In this document: positions 1 through 7,693 of the stretch, one piece after another
Layout of the letters: each line of letters begins with the position of its first letter
Numbering within the stretch: position 1 is the stretch's first letter
Origin: Arthrobacter sp. Edens01
GTDB taxonomy: Bacteria > Actinomycetota > Actinomycetes > Actinomycetales > Micrococcaceae
Length of the DNA: 64,000 nucleotides
Direction: 5' to 3'
Assembly: GCF_001307035.1 (NCBI RefSeq)
Contig: NZ_LKIU01000006.1
Coordinates: 88,813-152,812 of the forward strand
Made by a program: the position numbers and the translations under genes
Notes under the pieces: generated by a model
Database searches by the model: none
Told to the model about the DNA's origin: nothing
Seen by the model: only the letters and a program-made list of their open reading frames with translations

Positions 1-430
1 CTACCTGAACGGCCAGGCGGCCGGCCACTTCGGACATGGGAGCCAGCAGCGGCAGGGCGCGTCCCTCCTGGACTGTCTCATAGGCAATGGCGGTGACGCC
101 TGAATCCATCAGCGCGCGGGTCAGCTCCGGAGCAGCGGCCAGGTGCAGGTAGGTGAAGAGGATCAGCCCGGGGCGGAAGTACTGGTACTCCGAGGCGATG
201 GGTTCCTTGACCTTCAGGATCATGTCCGAACGCTTCCAGACATCTCCGGCAGATGCCGTCAGTTCAGCCCCTGCCGTTGAATATTCCTCATCGGTAATAT
301 TCGATCCGGCACCTGCCCCGGCCTCTACCAGGACTGTGTGGCCGCGCGTGGTCAGTTCATGAACACCCGAGGCGGTGATGGCCACGCGGTATTCGTTGTT
401 CTTGATTTCTTTGGGGATACCGATAATCAC
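1..430 (-). CDS. ald: Alanine dehydrogenase, N-terminal part (truncated by window edge)
   Basis: NAD-dependent L-alanine dehydrogenase, which interconverts L-alanine and pyruvate plus ammonium in the cytosol. Only the first 143 residues are inside the window; the rest lies before base 1. The protein opens with [17 protein letters not shown], the typical Ald start. Arg15, Lys75 and His96 sit at the positions known for substrate binding and catalysis in the family. I chose the GTG start at 430 because GGAG lies about nine bases upstream and the N-terminus matches the family exactly. The upstream gene at 520-978 is on the same strand. Identity is very likely from the N-terminal half alone. Confidence 0.93.
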   Translation of the reverse strand, partial: MIIGIPKEIKNNEYRVAITASGVHELTTRGHTVLVEAGAGAGSNITDEEYSTAGAELTASAGDVWKRSDMILKVKEPIASEYQYFRPGLILFTYLHLAAAPELTRALMDSGVTAIAYETVQEGRALPLLAPMSEVAGRLAVQV

Positions 431-519
431 TTTTTGCTCCGTTAAATGGAAGTACGAGTGGAACCAAACCAATACATAGCTAGCGAGCAGGTGTGCGGAG
501 CCGCCCTGCGGCGGTACTC

Positions 520-978
520 CTAGGTATCAGTCCCCCCTGGTTTTCCGTCCCCGCCCCGGGCGGCCTTCGCGGCGCGCTGCTCGCGCTGCGACTGGAGCCA
601 GGCCTCGACGTCGGACATCCGGATCCGGCGGTGGGTCCCGCGGTACTCAACGGGTATCACCCCGGCGTCGGTGAGGTTGCGCAGGTAGGTGTGGGAGATC
701 CCGGCAGCGGCAGCTGCCTGGGAGGTGGTGAGCAGCGGATTGTGCCCGCGGGCTTCACCGTCACGCTCAACCGCCGCCTCGGCGGTTGAGGAGACGGTGA
801 CTGCTTTGCCCGTGGCGAGCCGGCCGAGCAGGTCCAGGACCGCGTCCCGGGCTGCAGGCGGCAGCCGCAGTGCAGTGCCGTCAACGAACACCGTGACATC
901 GCCGGCGGAAAGCGCCCGGTCCAGTGCCTTGGCGTCCTTGCCGGTCAGTGCGGGGGTGGTCCTGCTCTGTTGGCTCAT
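520..978 (-). CDS. Excisionase/antitoxin-type helix-turn-helix protein
   Basis: Small DNA-binding protein of 152 residues. The second half (about residues 80-130) is a MerR/excisionase-type winged helix with the usual pattern [14 protein letters not shown], then YLRNL, then [13 protein letters not shown]. The first 75 residues resemble the N-terminal part of antitoxins that carry this HTH. In many genomes such antitoxins are followed by a PIN-domain toxin gene; here the next gene on the same strand is ald, 89 bases away, so no toxin partner is visible. It may regulate itself or a neighbour such as ald, but nothing proves that. The C-terminus is basic and glycine rich. Function is inferred from the fold only. 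Confidence 0.7.
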   Translation of the reverse strand: MSQQSRTTPALTGKDAKALDRALSAGDVTVFVDGTALRLPPAARDAVLDLLGRLATGKAVTVSSTAEAAVERDGEARGHNPLLTTSQAAAAAGISHTYLRNLTDAGVIPVEYRGTHRRIRMSDVEAWLQSQREQRAAKAARGGDGKPGGTDT

Positions 979-1150
979 GCATCACATCTTGCCAAATGAA
1001 ACGGGCCGGAAACATGAACCCGCGTCACAGAAGTGCACGCCGCGTCGCCGGAGTGTGTCCTTGGCTGCCGGCCCGCACCGTGCTGGAATGGTTGCCAGCC
1101 GGTGCCGGCGCTGACTCGCCAGGCATCATCCGCCGATTCAAAGGGGAATC

Positions 1151-2266
1151 ATGAGCAGCCGAACCATTCGCGGGGCAGTCCTTGAACGCACCGGAGCGGA
1201 GCGGCCATATGCCCGAAGCCGTCCGCTGACCGTGACGGAACTGCAGCTGGACGGCCCCGGCCCCGGAGAAGTGCTGGTCCGAATCGAAGCCGCCGGCGTT
1301 TGCCACTCGGATCTCTCCGTGGTTAACGGAAGCCGGATCCGTCCGCTGCCGATGCTGCTGGGGCACGAAGCCGCGGGGAGGATTGAGGAGCTTGGCCCCG
1401 ATGTTCCGGGCCTGGCTGTGGGACAGCGGGTGGTGATGGCGTTCCTGCCGCGGTGCGGCGAGTGTGCGGCCTGCCGGACCAACGGCAAGATGCCCTGCAC
1501 TCCCGGCAGCGCCGCTAACAATGCCGGTACCCTGCTTGGCGGCGGCATTCGGCTCGCCAGGAACGGCGAACCGGTGCTGCATCACCTCGGTGTCTCTGCC
1601 TTCGCCACCCATTCCGTCGTCAACTATCGGTCGCTGGTGGCCGTGGAGGACGATGTTCCGCCGGCAGTTGCTGCCCTGCTCGGCTGCGCAGTGCTCACCG
1701 GAGGGGGAGCAGTGATGAACGCTGTGCGGCCGGGCCCGGAAGACGACGTCGCCGTGGTTGGACTGGGCGGCGTGGGCATGGCGGCGCTGCTGGCCGCCAG
1801 GGCAGCGGGAGTGCGCCGCGTGATTGGCGTGGATGCCCTGCCTGAAAAACTGAAGCGTGCCCTGGAACTGGGTGCAGATGCCGTGTACTTCCCGGAGGAA
1901 GCAGCCGCAGAGGGAATCCGTGCCGCGCTCACCGTGGAGGCCGCAGGCCATCCCCGCGCCTTCGAGACTGCCGTGAACCTCACGGCCCCGGGCGGCACCA
2001 CAGTCACGGTTGGGCTCCCTGCCCCGGACCAGCGCTCCGAAATAACGCCGCTGACCCTCACAGCGGAGGCCCGGACAATCATCGGCAGCTATCTGGGGTC
2101 GGCGGTGCCGTCCCGCGATATCCCGGTTTACGCGGACCTCTGGCGCCAGGGAAAGCTGCCCGTCGAAGAGCTGGTTTCCTCCGAGGTCGCGCTGGAGGAC
2201 ATCAATGAAGCCATGGACACCCTGGCGGACGGGCAGGCCATCCGCCAGGTAATCCACTTCGAGTGA
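1151..2266 (+). CDS. Zinc-dependent alcohol dehydrogenase (MDR superfamily)
   Basis: Cytosolic NAD(P)-dependent alcohol dehydrogenase of 371 residues. Catalytic zinc ligands are visible as Cys51 in AGVCHSD and His72-Glu73 in GHEAAG. Four structural-zinc cysteines lie at about 102, 105, 108 and 116 (RCGECAAC, then PC). The Rossmann glycine motif VVGLGGVGMAA is near residue 202. The overall shape is that of class III-like/benzyl-type dehydrogenases. The ATG is preceded by AAAGGGG. It stands alone between a gene on the other strand and the convergent aceB, so there is no operon context to name the substrate. The family assignment is firm; the substrate is unknown. Confidence 0.85.
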   Translation: MSSRTIRGAVLERTGAERPYARSRPLTVTELQLDGPGPGEVLVRIEAAGVCHSDLSVVNGSRIRPLPMLLGHEAAGRIEELGPDVPGLAVGQRVVMAFLPRCGECAACRTNGKMPCTPGSAANNAGTLLGGGIRLARNGEPVLHHLGVSAFATHSVVNYRSLVAVEDDVPPAVAALLGCAVLTGGGAVMNAVRPGPEDDVAVVGLGGVGMAALLAARAAGVRRVIGVDALPEKLKRALELGADAVYFPEEAAAEGIRAALTVEAAGHPRAFETAVNLTAPGGTTVTVGLPAPDQRSEITPLTLTAEARTIIGSYLGSAVPSRDIPVYADLWRQGKLPVEELVSSEVALEDINEAMDTLADGQAIRQVIHFE

Positions 2267-2277
2267 CCGGCGCCCGC

Positions 2278-2380
2278 CGGACCGGAACATCATAGTGCCG
2301 GACGGACCGGGTTAGGCGGCTTTAATACTCCGAAGCGAGCCCTGCGAGCGAAGGAGTTTCGTTGCCGCCGTTCCGGTCCG
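2278..2380. terminator. Nested inverted repeats between convergent genes
   Basis: The gap between the alcohol dehydrogenase and aceB, which face each other, holds an 11-bp inverted repeat, CGGACCGGAAC at 2278-2288 and its exact complement at 2370-2380, enclosing a second pair, GGCGGC at 2315-2320 and GCCGCC at 2364-2369. Together they could fold into a long branched hairpin. The position suits a two-way terminator. There is no clear U-tract, so this is a structural guess. Confidence 0.4.
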
Positions 2381-2405
2381 CCCGGCGCTGCCGGGCCCGG
2401 CGAAC

Positions 2406-4004
2406 CTAGTCCACCAGCTCGTACGCCGGCAGAGTAAGGAACTCGGCGTAATCCTCCGCGAGGCTGATCCGGCCGATCAGCTCGCTGGCCGGCGCGTAGT
2501 AGCGGTTGAACTTCTCCTCATCCACCTCACCCCTGAGCCGCTCCGTTTCCTCAGCGAGCAGCCGCTTGACCAGTTCCGGAGTGACGGTTTCGCCGGTGTC
2601 CTCCAGGGTCACCGCGTTGCGGACCTGCTGCCAGACCTGGGAACGGGAGATTTCGGCAGTTGCGGCATCTTCCATGAGGTTGTGGATGGCCACCGCGCCG
2701 TTGCCCGAAAGCCAGACCGCGCTGTAGGCCACTGCCACGTAGAGGTTGGAGCGCAGGCCTGCCTCGGTGATCGAGCCCTCGGCAGTGGTGACGTCCAGCA
2801 GGTCCCTGGCTGTGACCTGGACGTCCTCGCGAAGCTTGTCCACCTGGTTGGGCTTCTCGCCCAGCACGGAGTCGAAGACCTCCCGGCAGGTATCCACCAT
2901 GTCCGGGTGCGCCACCCAGGAACCATCGAAGCCGTCATTGGCTTCACGGGTCTTGTCTGCGGTGACCTTTTCAAACGCCTTGGCGGTCGTTTCAGGCTCG
3001 CGCCGGTTGGGGATGAAGGCTGCCATGCCGCCCATTGCGAAGGCTCCGCGGCGGTGGCAGGTCTTGACCAGCAGCTCCGTGTAGGCGCGCATGAACGGTG
3101 CGGTCATCGCGACGTCGGCCCGGTCGGGGAGCAGGAAGTCCTTCCCGGAGTCTCGGAACACCTTGATCATGCTGAAGAGATAGTCCCACCGTCCGGCGTT
3201 CAGCCCTGCCGCGTGGTCGCGCAGCTCGTACAGGATTTCCTCCATCTCGAAGGCGGCCGGAATAGTCTCGACCAGCACGGTGGCCCGCACCGATCCCTGG
3301 GGCACGCCCACGTAGTCCTGGGCGAACACGAAGACGTCGTTCCAGAGCCTGGCTTCGAGGTGGCTCTCCATCTTGGGCAGGTAGTAGTAGGGGCCCTGGC
3401 CGTTTTCCAGCAGCTGCTTGGCGTTGTGGAAGAAGTGCAGGCCAAAGTCCACGAGCGCCCCCACCGCGGGTTCGCCGTCAATCATCACGTGCTTCTCCGG
3501 CAGGTGCCAGCCGCGCGGGCGCATGACAACGACGGCGAGGGGTGCGTCCGTGCGGAGCACATATTCCTTGCCCTCGGGAGAGGCGAAGGCAAGCTCCCCG
3601 CGGGCTGCGCGGTAAAGGTTGTATTCGGCGTCGACCACGTTGTGCCAGGTGGGGGTGGACGCGTCCTCGAGGTCCGCGAGCCAGACCTTGGCACCGGAAT
3701 TCAAGGCGTTGATGGCCATCTTTGCGGGGGACGCAGGCCCGGTCATCTCCACGCGGCGGTCCTGGAGCGCCGGCGGTGCCGGTGCCACCTGCCAGTCGCC
3801 GTCCCGGATCTGCGCGGTCTCGGGGAGGAAATCGAGGGGCTCCCCTGCGGCGATGGCTTCGCGGCGTGCGGTGCGCGCGGCAAGCAGATCGTTACGGGTG
3901 GGTGCGAAGCGGTGGTGGAGTTCTTCGATGAACGCCAGGGCTTCCGGAGTCAGGATCGTTCCGGCACCTTCAGCGGGGTTGAGGTCGGTTACTTCGATGG
4001 CCAT
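2406..4004 (-). CDS. aceB: Malate synthase (A type)
   Basis: Condenses glyoxylate with acetyl-CoA to malate, the second step of the glyoxylate shunt; cytosolic. At 532 residues the length is normal for malate synthase A. The family signature (D-H-x2-G-L-N-x-G-x-W-D-Y-x-F) is seen as DHAAGLNAGRWDYLF near residues 262-278, and the N-terminal block KVWLADLEDASTPTW is also typical. The ATG at 4004 follows a clean GAGGAGA ribosome site. No isocitrate lyase gene is adjacent. In this window glyoxylate could also come from purine breakdown (genes at 29.7-35.5 kb). The promoter and two palindromes upstream are listed separately. Confidence 0.97.
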   Translation of the reverse strand: MAIEVTDLNPAEGAGTILTPEALAFIEELHHRFAPTRNDLLAARTARREAIAAGEPLDFLPETAQIRDGDWQVAPAPPALQDRRVEMTGPASPAKMAINALNSGAKVWLADLEDASTPTWHNVVDAEYNLYRAARGELAFASPEGKEYVLRTDAPLAVVVMRPRGWHLPEKHVMIDGEPAVGALVDFGLHFFHNAKQLLENGQGPYYYLPKMESHLEARLWNDVFVFAQDYVGVPQGSVRATVLVETIPAAFEMEEILYELRDHAAGLNAGRWDYLFSMIKVFRDSGKDFLLPDRADVAMTAPFMRAYTELLVKTCHRRGAFAMGGMAAFIPNRREPETTAKAFEKVTADKTREANDGFDGSWVAHPDMVDTCREVFDSVLGEKPNQVDKLREDVQVTARDLLDVTTAEGSITEAGLRSNLYVAVAYSAVWLSGNGAVAIHNLMEDAATAEISRSQVWQQVRNAVTLEDTGETVTPELVKRLLAEETERLRGEVDEEKFNRYYAPASELIGRISLAEDYAEFLTLPAYELVD

Positions 4005-4071
4005 GGTTTCTCCTCTCGCGAGTCGGCGTAGTCCTGCCTGACCGCGTCGTCGAAATGCAGCTGTGCCCCTG

Positions 4072-4100
4072 AAAGTACGGGGCCAGGCGCAGGGTGTAAA
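4072..4100 (-). promoter_or_regulatory. Predicted aceB promoter
   Basis: On the minus strand TTTACA (4100-4095) and TACTTT (4077-4072) are separated by exactly 17 bases and look like a good -35/-10 pair. Transcription would start near 4065, giving a leader of about 60 bases before the aceB ATG. Confidence 0.5.
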
Positions 4101-4106
4101 CCCGTC

Positions 4107-4131
4107 TTTTTGATCCGTTCGGACTCAAAAA
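4107..4131. promoter_or_regulatory. 25-bp palindrome just upstream of the aceB -35 box
   Basis: TTTTTGA (4107-4113) and TCAAAAA (4125-4131) are exact inverted repeats, with TCCG and CGGA between them. The centre lies about 54 bases upstream of the predicted aceB start of transcription, a usual place for an activator. It also lies in the gap shared with the divergent Gls24 operon. The protein that would bind is unknown. Confidence 0.4.
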
Positions 4132-4144
4132 TGAAAACTTGTTT

Positions 4145-4163
4145 CCGTATCGTGAATATACGG
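4145..4163. promoter_or_regulatory. Second palindrome in the aceB/Gls24 gap
   Basis: CCGTAT (4145-4150) and ATACGG (4158-4163) form an inverted repeat with a seven-base spacer, in an AT-rich patch unlike its GC-rich surroundings. It could be an operator for an IclR-type regulator such as those that control glyoxylate genes, but this is inference. The rest of the 344-bp gap (4005-4348) shows only the promoter, the first palindrome and a near-palindrome at 4247-4262. Confidence 0.35.
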
Positions 4164-4348
4164 GCCCACAACTGGCTGGGGCAAGGTCACCCGGGTCCCG
4201 GGTCTGTTTGGTTTTCCGGCGGTGGATTGAAATCGCGCTCCGGACCCGGGAAATATTCCGGCGGGCGTGACGTTCGGGCACCGGTGCGCCCTTAATGGAA
4301 GGTACGGCGATCCCTCTCCGGGATCCCCCTCTTCAGGAGATGAGTGCC

Positions 4349-4867
4349 ATGGCAGAATCCTCCCAAAGTCCTGGACAATCCACCGCATCATCGGCGACGG
4401 CCAGGGAAAGTACTGAGAGGGACAGCGACCTCTCGCAGCACCGGCCCTCTGGTCCGCTGCACACTCCCCGCGGAGACACCACGATCGAAGAAACCGTGGT
4501 GCAGAAACTGGCAGGCATAGCCACCCGCGAAGTCCCCGGCGTCTTCGCCATGGGAAATGCCGCCCGGCGCGCATTCAGTGCCGTCACCGAACGTATCCCC
4601 GGATCCCAGACCAACTACGGCAACGGCGTGAGCGTGGAGAAGGGCGAGCGGCAGGCGGCGGTGGATGTCAGCGTGATCGTCGAGTACGGCTATTCAATCG
4701 TTGAAGTCAGCCAGGCTATCCGCACCAATGTGATCCGCTCTGTGGAGAACGCCACCGGACTTGAAGTCCTGGAAGTCAACGTGAACGTCACCGACGTCCA
4801 TCTCCCGGACGACGACAGCGACGATGACAGCCAGCCGCAGAAGAAACAGCCGGGGCGGCTGGAGTAA
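4349..4867 (+). CDS. Asp23/Gls24 family envelope stress protein
   Basis: First gene of a five-gene Asp23/Gls24 operon, 172 residues. The core (about residues 45-150) has the family pattern: TTIEETVVQKLAGIATREVPGV, then GVSVEKG and a V-rich segment ending in VNVNVTDVHLP. The first 40 residues are Ser/Thr rich and probably disordered, and the tail is acidic (DDDSDDD). Known members sit on the inner face of the membrane, held there by a small membrane partner, and respond to envelope or alkaline stress. I chose the ATG at 4349 because CAGGAGA lies eight bases upstream; the ATG at 4340 overlaps that site. The genes at 4935-6739 follow on the same strand. Confidence 0.88.
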   Translation: MAESSQSPGQSTASSATARESTERDSDLSQHRPSGPLHTPRGDTTIEETVVQKLAGIATREVPGVFAMGNAARRAFSAVTERIPGSQTNYGNGVSVEKGERQAAVDVSVIVEYGYSIVEVSQAIRTNVIRSVENATGLEVLEVNVNVTDVHLPDDDSDDDSQPQKKQPGRLE

Positions 4868-4881
4868 GGGCAGGGGTCCGT

Positions 4882-4918
4882 ATTCGGGGCGGGCCGAATC
4901 CATAACGTACTAATACGT
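4882..4918. other. Two small inverted repeats ahead of the DUF2273 gene
   Basis: ATTCGG (4882-4887) pairs with CCGAAT (4894-4899), and ACGTA (4905-4909) pairs with TACGT (4914-4918). They fill the 67-base gap inside the Gls24 operon and could be an internal promoter operator or an RNA stem that sets the amount of downstream message. No evidence favours one role. Confidence 0.3.
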
Positions 4919-4934
4919 CCAAAGGAGAGCACCG

Positions 4935-5114
4935 ATGAATGCAACAAGATGGTGCCTGGTAATCGGATTGGTCTTGGGTATTGTGCTGGCCTTCGGGGGG
5001 TGGTTCGCGTTCCTCGTGACCGTTCTCTTCGGCCTGATAGGTCTTGTGGTTGGTCTCGTGGCTGACGGCAAACTGGACATGGCCGGCATGTTTGGCCGTG
5101 CCGCAAGCCGATGA
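4935..5114 (+). CDS. Small DUF2273-type membrane protein, 59 residues
   Basis: A 59-residue protein that begins MNATRWCLVIGLVLGIVLAF and is almost entirely two hydrophobic segments, followed by a short charged tail (ADGKLDMAGMFGRAASR). It matches the DUF2273 small integral membrane proteins that accompany Asp23/Gls24 genes and are thought to help anchor them. AAAGGAGAG lies just ahead of the ATG at 4935. Its TGA at 5112-5114 overlaps the ATG of the next gene (ATGA), which implies translational coupling. The call rests on size, hydrophobicity and neighbours; I am confident that it is real. Confidence 0.85.
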   Translation: MNATRWCLVIGLVLGIVLAFGGWFAFLVTVLFGLIGLVVGLVADGKLDMAGMFGRAASR

Positions 5115-5515
5115 CCACGATGCAGGTGGAGACAGCACGCCGTCCACGGCGGGCCGTGGAAGACCGGGGCAGCACGTCAATGTCCCGCAAGGTCCTGGAG
5201 AAGATCGCCAGCCAGGTGGCCCGTGACGAAACCGATGCGGGCGGAACCACTGGCGGGTTTCTGGGCATCGGGTCGAGGGCAGACTTTTCCGCCCGCCCGG
5301 AGGCATCCGTGGAATTGGCGGGAAACATCGCCAGCCTTCGGGTGACTGTCGGCCTGCCTTATCCCGTGCCGCTGCGCCAGGCCACGCATGAACTGCGCGA
5401 GCGGATCGCCGGCCGGGTCACGGAGCTGACCGGTGTGCAGGTGCGGCAGGTGGACATCACCGTGGCGTGGCTGCGGCCACGGCCGGCATCCTCCGGACGG
5501 CGGAACCTGCTGTGA
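5111..5515 (+). CDS. Second Asp23/Gls24 family protein
   Basis: Protein of 134 residues in the Gls24 operon. After a basic N-terminus it shows MSRKVLEKIASQVARD, FLGIGSRADF, a middle VTVGLPYPVPL and the end block VTELTGVQVRQVDITVAWL, which is the Asp23 pattern in a shorter form. It starts with ATGA overlapping the DUF2273 gene; a second ATG at 5120 is also possible. It ends in TGTGA, overlapping the GTG of the next gene. A second, divergent Gls24 protein in one operon is common in actinobacteria and may build a mixed complex under the membrane. Confidence 0.8.
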   Translation: MTTMQVETARRPRRAVEDRGSTSMSRKVLEKIASQVARDETDAGGTTGGFLGIGSRADFSARPEASVELAGNIASLRVTVGLPYPVPLRQATHELRERIAGRVTELTGVQVRQVDITVAWLRPRPASSGRRNLL

Positions 5516-6096
5516 GCGCCGAGTCGCCTCCGGTGGCCCTGCGCCGGCGGCCCAGCCGTTCGGTTGCCGCAACCATTTGCGCCGTCGTGCTTCTGGCGCT
5601 CGGCGTCGCCGCTGTGGTGGCGGCGCTGCTTCGGCTAACCTCCGGAACGTGGCCGGAAGCGGTGACGGCACCGCTGGACTGGCTGGCCGAATCAGCGTGG
5701 AACAGTCCGGGAGTCTGGGCTGCGGGCATTGCGCTCGCTGCCGCCGGGCTGGTGCTGCTGCTGGCAGGAATTGTGCCCGGACGCTTTCACGACCTGCCGG
5801 TTCGGCTGCCGGCGGGGGACCGGTCTGCCGAGCAGGCAACGTCCGGCGGGCCGAGCGCGGTAATGTCCCGCCGGGCGGTCGCACAGCTGGCAGCCGCCAC
5901 CTGTGAACACATCGACGGCGTTTCCTCCGCCTCGGCCACGGCTACGGACCGGGATGTGCGGGTCACGGTGACGACGGCGCTGCATGACACCCAGGACTTG
6001 CAGCGGTGGGTCAGTGACGGGGTGCATTCGCGGCTGGAAGCCTCAGGCCTGGATCCCGTGCCGCGGGTCCGGGTGTCCATCCGTTCACGGGAGTGA
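5512..6096 (+). CDS. Membrane protein of the Gls24 operon (DUF6286-like)
   Basis: About 194 residues from the GTG at 5512, which overlaps the stop of the previous gene. Two membrane spans are clear: SVAATICAVVLLALGVAAVVAAL near residues 18-43 and a second between about 72 and 95. After them comes a soluble domain (about 115-190) with VTTALHDTQDL and VRVSIRSRE, similar in layout to the C-terminal part of Gls24 membrane partners. An ATG 45 bases earlier would overlap the previous gene more deeply and has no better ribosome site. Likely role: anchor or scaffold for the Asp23 proteins. The exact function is unknown. Confidence 0.75.
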   Translation: MSAESPPVALRRRPSRSVAATICAVVLLALGVAAVVAALLRLTSGTWPEAVTAPLDWLAESAWNSPGVWAAGIALAAAGLVLLLAGIVPGRFHDLPVRLPAGDRSAEQATSGGPSAVMSRRAVAQLAAATCEHIDGVSSASATATDRDVRVTVTTALHDTQDLQRWVSDGVHSRLEASGLDPVPRVRVSIRSRE

Positions 6097-6121
6097 CACG
6101 GCGTACCTGGAAGGACGCAGC

Positions 6122-6739
6122 ATGCGACACCATGCAGGAGCCATGAACCGGACCTGGCTGATCATCCTTGGGATTGTTCTGCTGGCTGCCGGGGCAGCAT
6201 CCATCCTCTTTTCATCGGGGCTTATGGCGCAAATGACCGGCGGGAACCTGGCCGGCGCAGACGACCCGGTCCTCTCCGACGGGCCCGGCGTGCTGGAAAC
6301 GCTTCCGGCTTCGGCTGTGCTGATCGGCGGCATCATTCTGGGGCTGCTGGGGCTGTGGTGGATCCTTGCCGAGGTTCCCCGGCGGCGCGCCGCATCCAGT
6401 TACCGGCTCCACGAGGACCCGGCCCGCGGGATCACCCGGTGCGACCCCGCGGTGCTGGCCGCGGCCGTGGAGGATGATGCCTCGTCCCTGCCGGGTGTGG
6501 TCAGCAGCTGGGCACTGCTGCGCGGCACCGCCGAGTCACCGGATCTCGCCCTCCGCCTGACGCTGAACGAACGGGCCGATGTGCAGGAGGCACTGCGTCG
6601 CGTGCGCAGCGACGTGCTGCCGAACCTCAGCCGTGCACTGGAAGTTCCCCTCCACACGGCGGGCATTGCCTTGGAAGTCAGCGGACGTCCCGCCCAGCTG
6701 GGAAGCACGGTGGAATCCACCGGCACCGTTGTGTACTGA
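6122..6739 (+). CDS. AmaP-like alkaline shock membrane anchor
   Basis: Last gene of the Gls24 operon, 205 residues. Two membrane spans (about 11-32 and 62-85) enclose a short outside loop; the C-terminal 110 residues form a soluble domain. This layout is that of AmaP-type anchors that bind Asp23 to the membrane. GGAAGGA sits five to six bases ahead of the ATG at 6122; the ATG at 6143 has its GGAG too close. It follows the previous gene after 25 bases, so it is in the same operon. The assignment is from topology and context rather than strong motif identity. Confidence 0.72.
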   Translation: MRHHAGAMNRTWLIILGIVLLAAGAASILFSSGLMAQMTGGNLAGADDPVLSDGPGVLETLPASAVLIGGIILGLLGLWWILAEVPRRRAASSYRLHEDPARGITRCDPAVLAAAVEDDASSLPGVVSSWALLRGTAESPDLALRLTLNERADVQEALRRVRSDVLPNLSRALEVPLHTAGIALEVSGRPAQLGSTVESTGTVVY

Positions 6740-6853
6740 GTTGCCAAATCGTTATCGGCGCAGGTCCGCGATCTGGCCGGCAACGGTTTTGCCTCGCGGC
6801 TGCGCGCGGTAGCCTGAACCGCACTTCGGCCATTCCTGGTGACGGACGGGTTC

Positions 6854-7693
6854 ATGACCATGGTGCAGCATTACCGGGAGGCACTGCCTCCAAACGACTA
6901 TCCGATCTGCGTCACGTGCGGGACCCAGTATGGCGGGCCCCGGGCGGACTGTCCGGTGTGCCTGGATGAACGGCAGTACGTTCCGCTTTCCGGCCAGGCC
7001 TGGACCACGCTCTCCAAGCTGCGTTCCGGTGCCCGCCGCGCCAGCATCCATCCGCAGGGCCCCGGGGTGCTTGGAATCGGCTCCGAACCCAAGTTCGCCA
7101 TTGGGCAGCGCGCCCTGCTGGTGAAGGCACTGGACGGCAACGTCCTCTGGGACTGCGTCCCGTACCTGGATGAGGAGATGATCGACCTCATCAACGCGGA
7201 AGGCGGCCTGACGGCCATTGCCATCAGCCACCCCCACTACTACGCCATCATGGTGGACTGGGCGCGGGAATTCGGGGTCCCCGTGTATCTGCACAGCGCG
7301 GACCGGGAATGGGTGGGCCGCACTGACCCCGCCCTGCAGTTCTGGGACGGAGACCGGCTGGAGCTGGCTGAAGGACTGGTTCTTTACCGCCCCGGCGTCC
7401 ACTTTCCCGGCGGCACGGTGATGCACTGGGCGGACGATCCGGACGGTCTGGGAGCACTGTTCAGCGGAGATATCATCCAGGTGATCCCGGACTTCACCCA
7501 TGTGGCATTCATGTACAGCTACCCGAACCTGATTCCGGAACGCCCGGACGTGGTGGAGGCAGCTGCTGAGCTGCTGGCGCCGCTGTCCTATGAACGCCTG
7601 TATGGCGCATGGTGGGACTACATCCTGCCCAACGGAGCAGACCGGATCGTGCAGGACTCAGCCCGCCGCTACCTCAAGTTCACACGCGGCTGA
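6854..7693 (+). CDS. Divergent MBL-fold metallo-hydrolase with zinc-finger-like N-terminus
   Basis: About 279 residues. Near the N-terminus, CVTCGTQYGG and CPVC form two Cys-x2-Cys pairs like a small zinc ribbon. The rest resembles a metallo-beta-lactamase fold, with AISHPHYYAIM where HxHxDH is usual, YLHSADREW, GGTVMHW and FSGDIIQ. The change of the second half of the HxHxDH motif to Tyr-Tyr means at least one metal site is altered, so hydrolase activity cannot be assumed. I chose the ATG at 6854; GTG at 6839 and ATG at 6860 are alternatives. The end overlaps the convergent permease gene by 14 bases. Confidence 0.75.
   Translation: MTMVQHYREALPPNDYPICVTCGTQYGGPRADCPVCLDERQYVPLSGQAWTTLSKLRSGARRASIHPQGPGVLGIGSEPKFAIGQRALLVKALDGNVLWDCVPYLDEEMIDLINAEGGLTAIAISHPHYYAIMVDWAREFGVPVYLHSADREWVGRTDPALQFWDGDRLELAEGLVLYRPGVHFPGGTVMHWADDPDGLGALFSGDIIQVIPDFTHVAFMYSYPNLIPERPDVVEAAAELLAPLSYERLYGAWWDYILPNGADRIVQDSARRYLKFTRG

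Noticed and set aside
1025-2293. Long open frame on the minus strand opposite the alcohol dehydrogenase
   Set aside because: Its translation is rich in His, Gly, Arg and Cys with no family likeness, and the plus strand carries a clear dehydrogenase.
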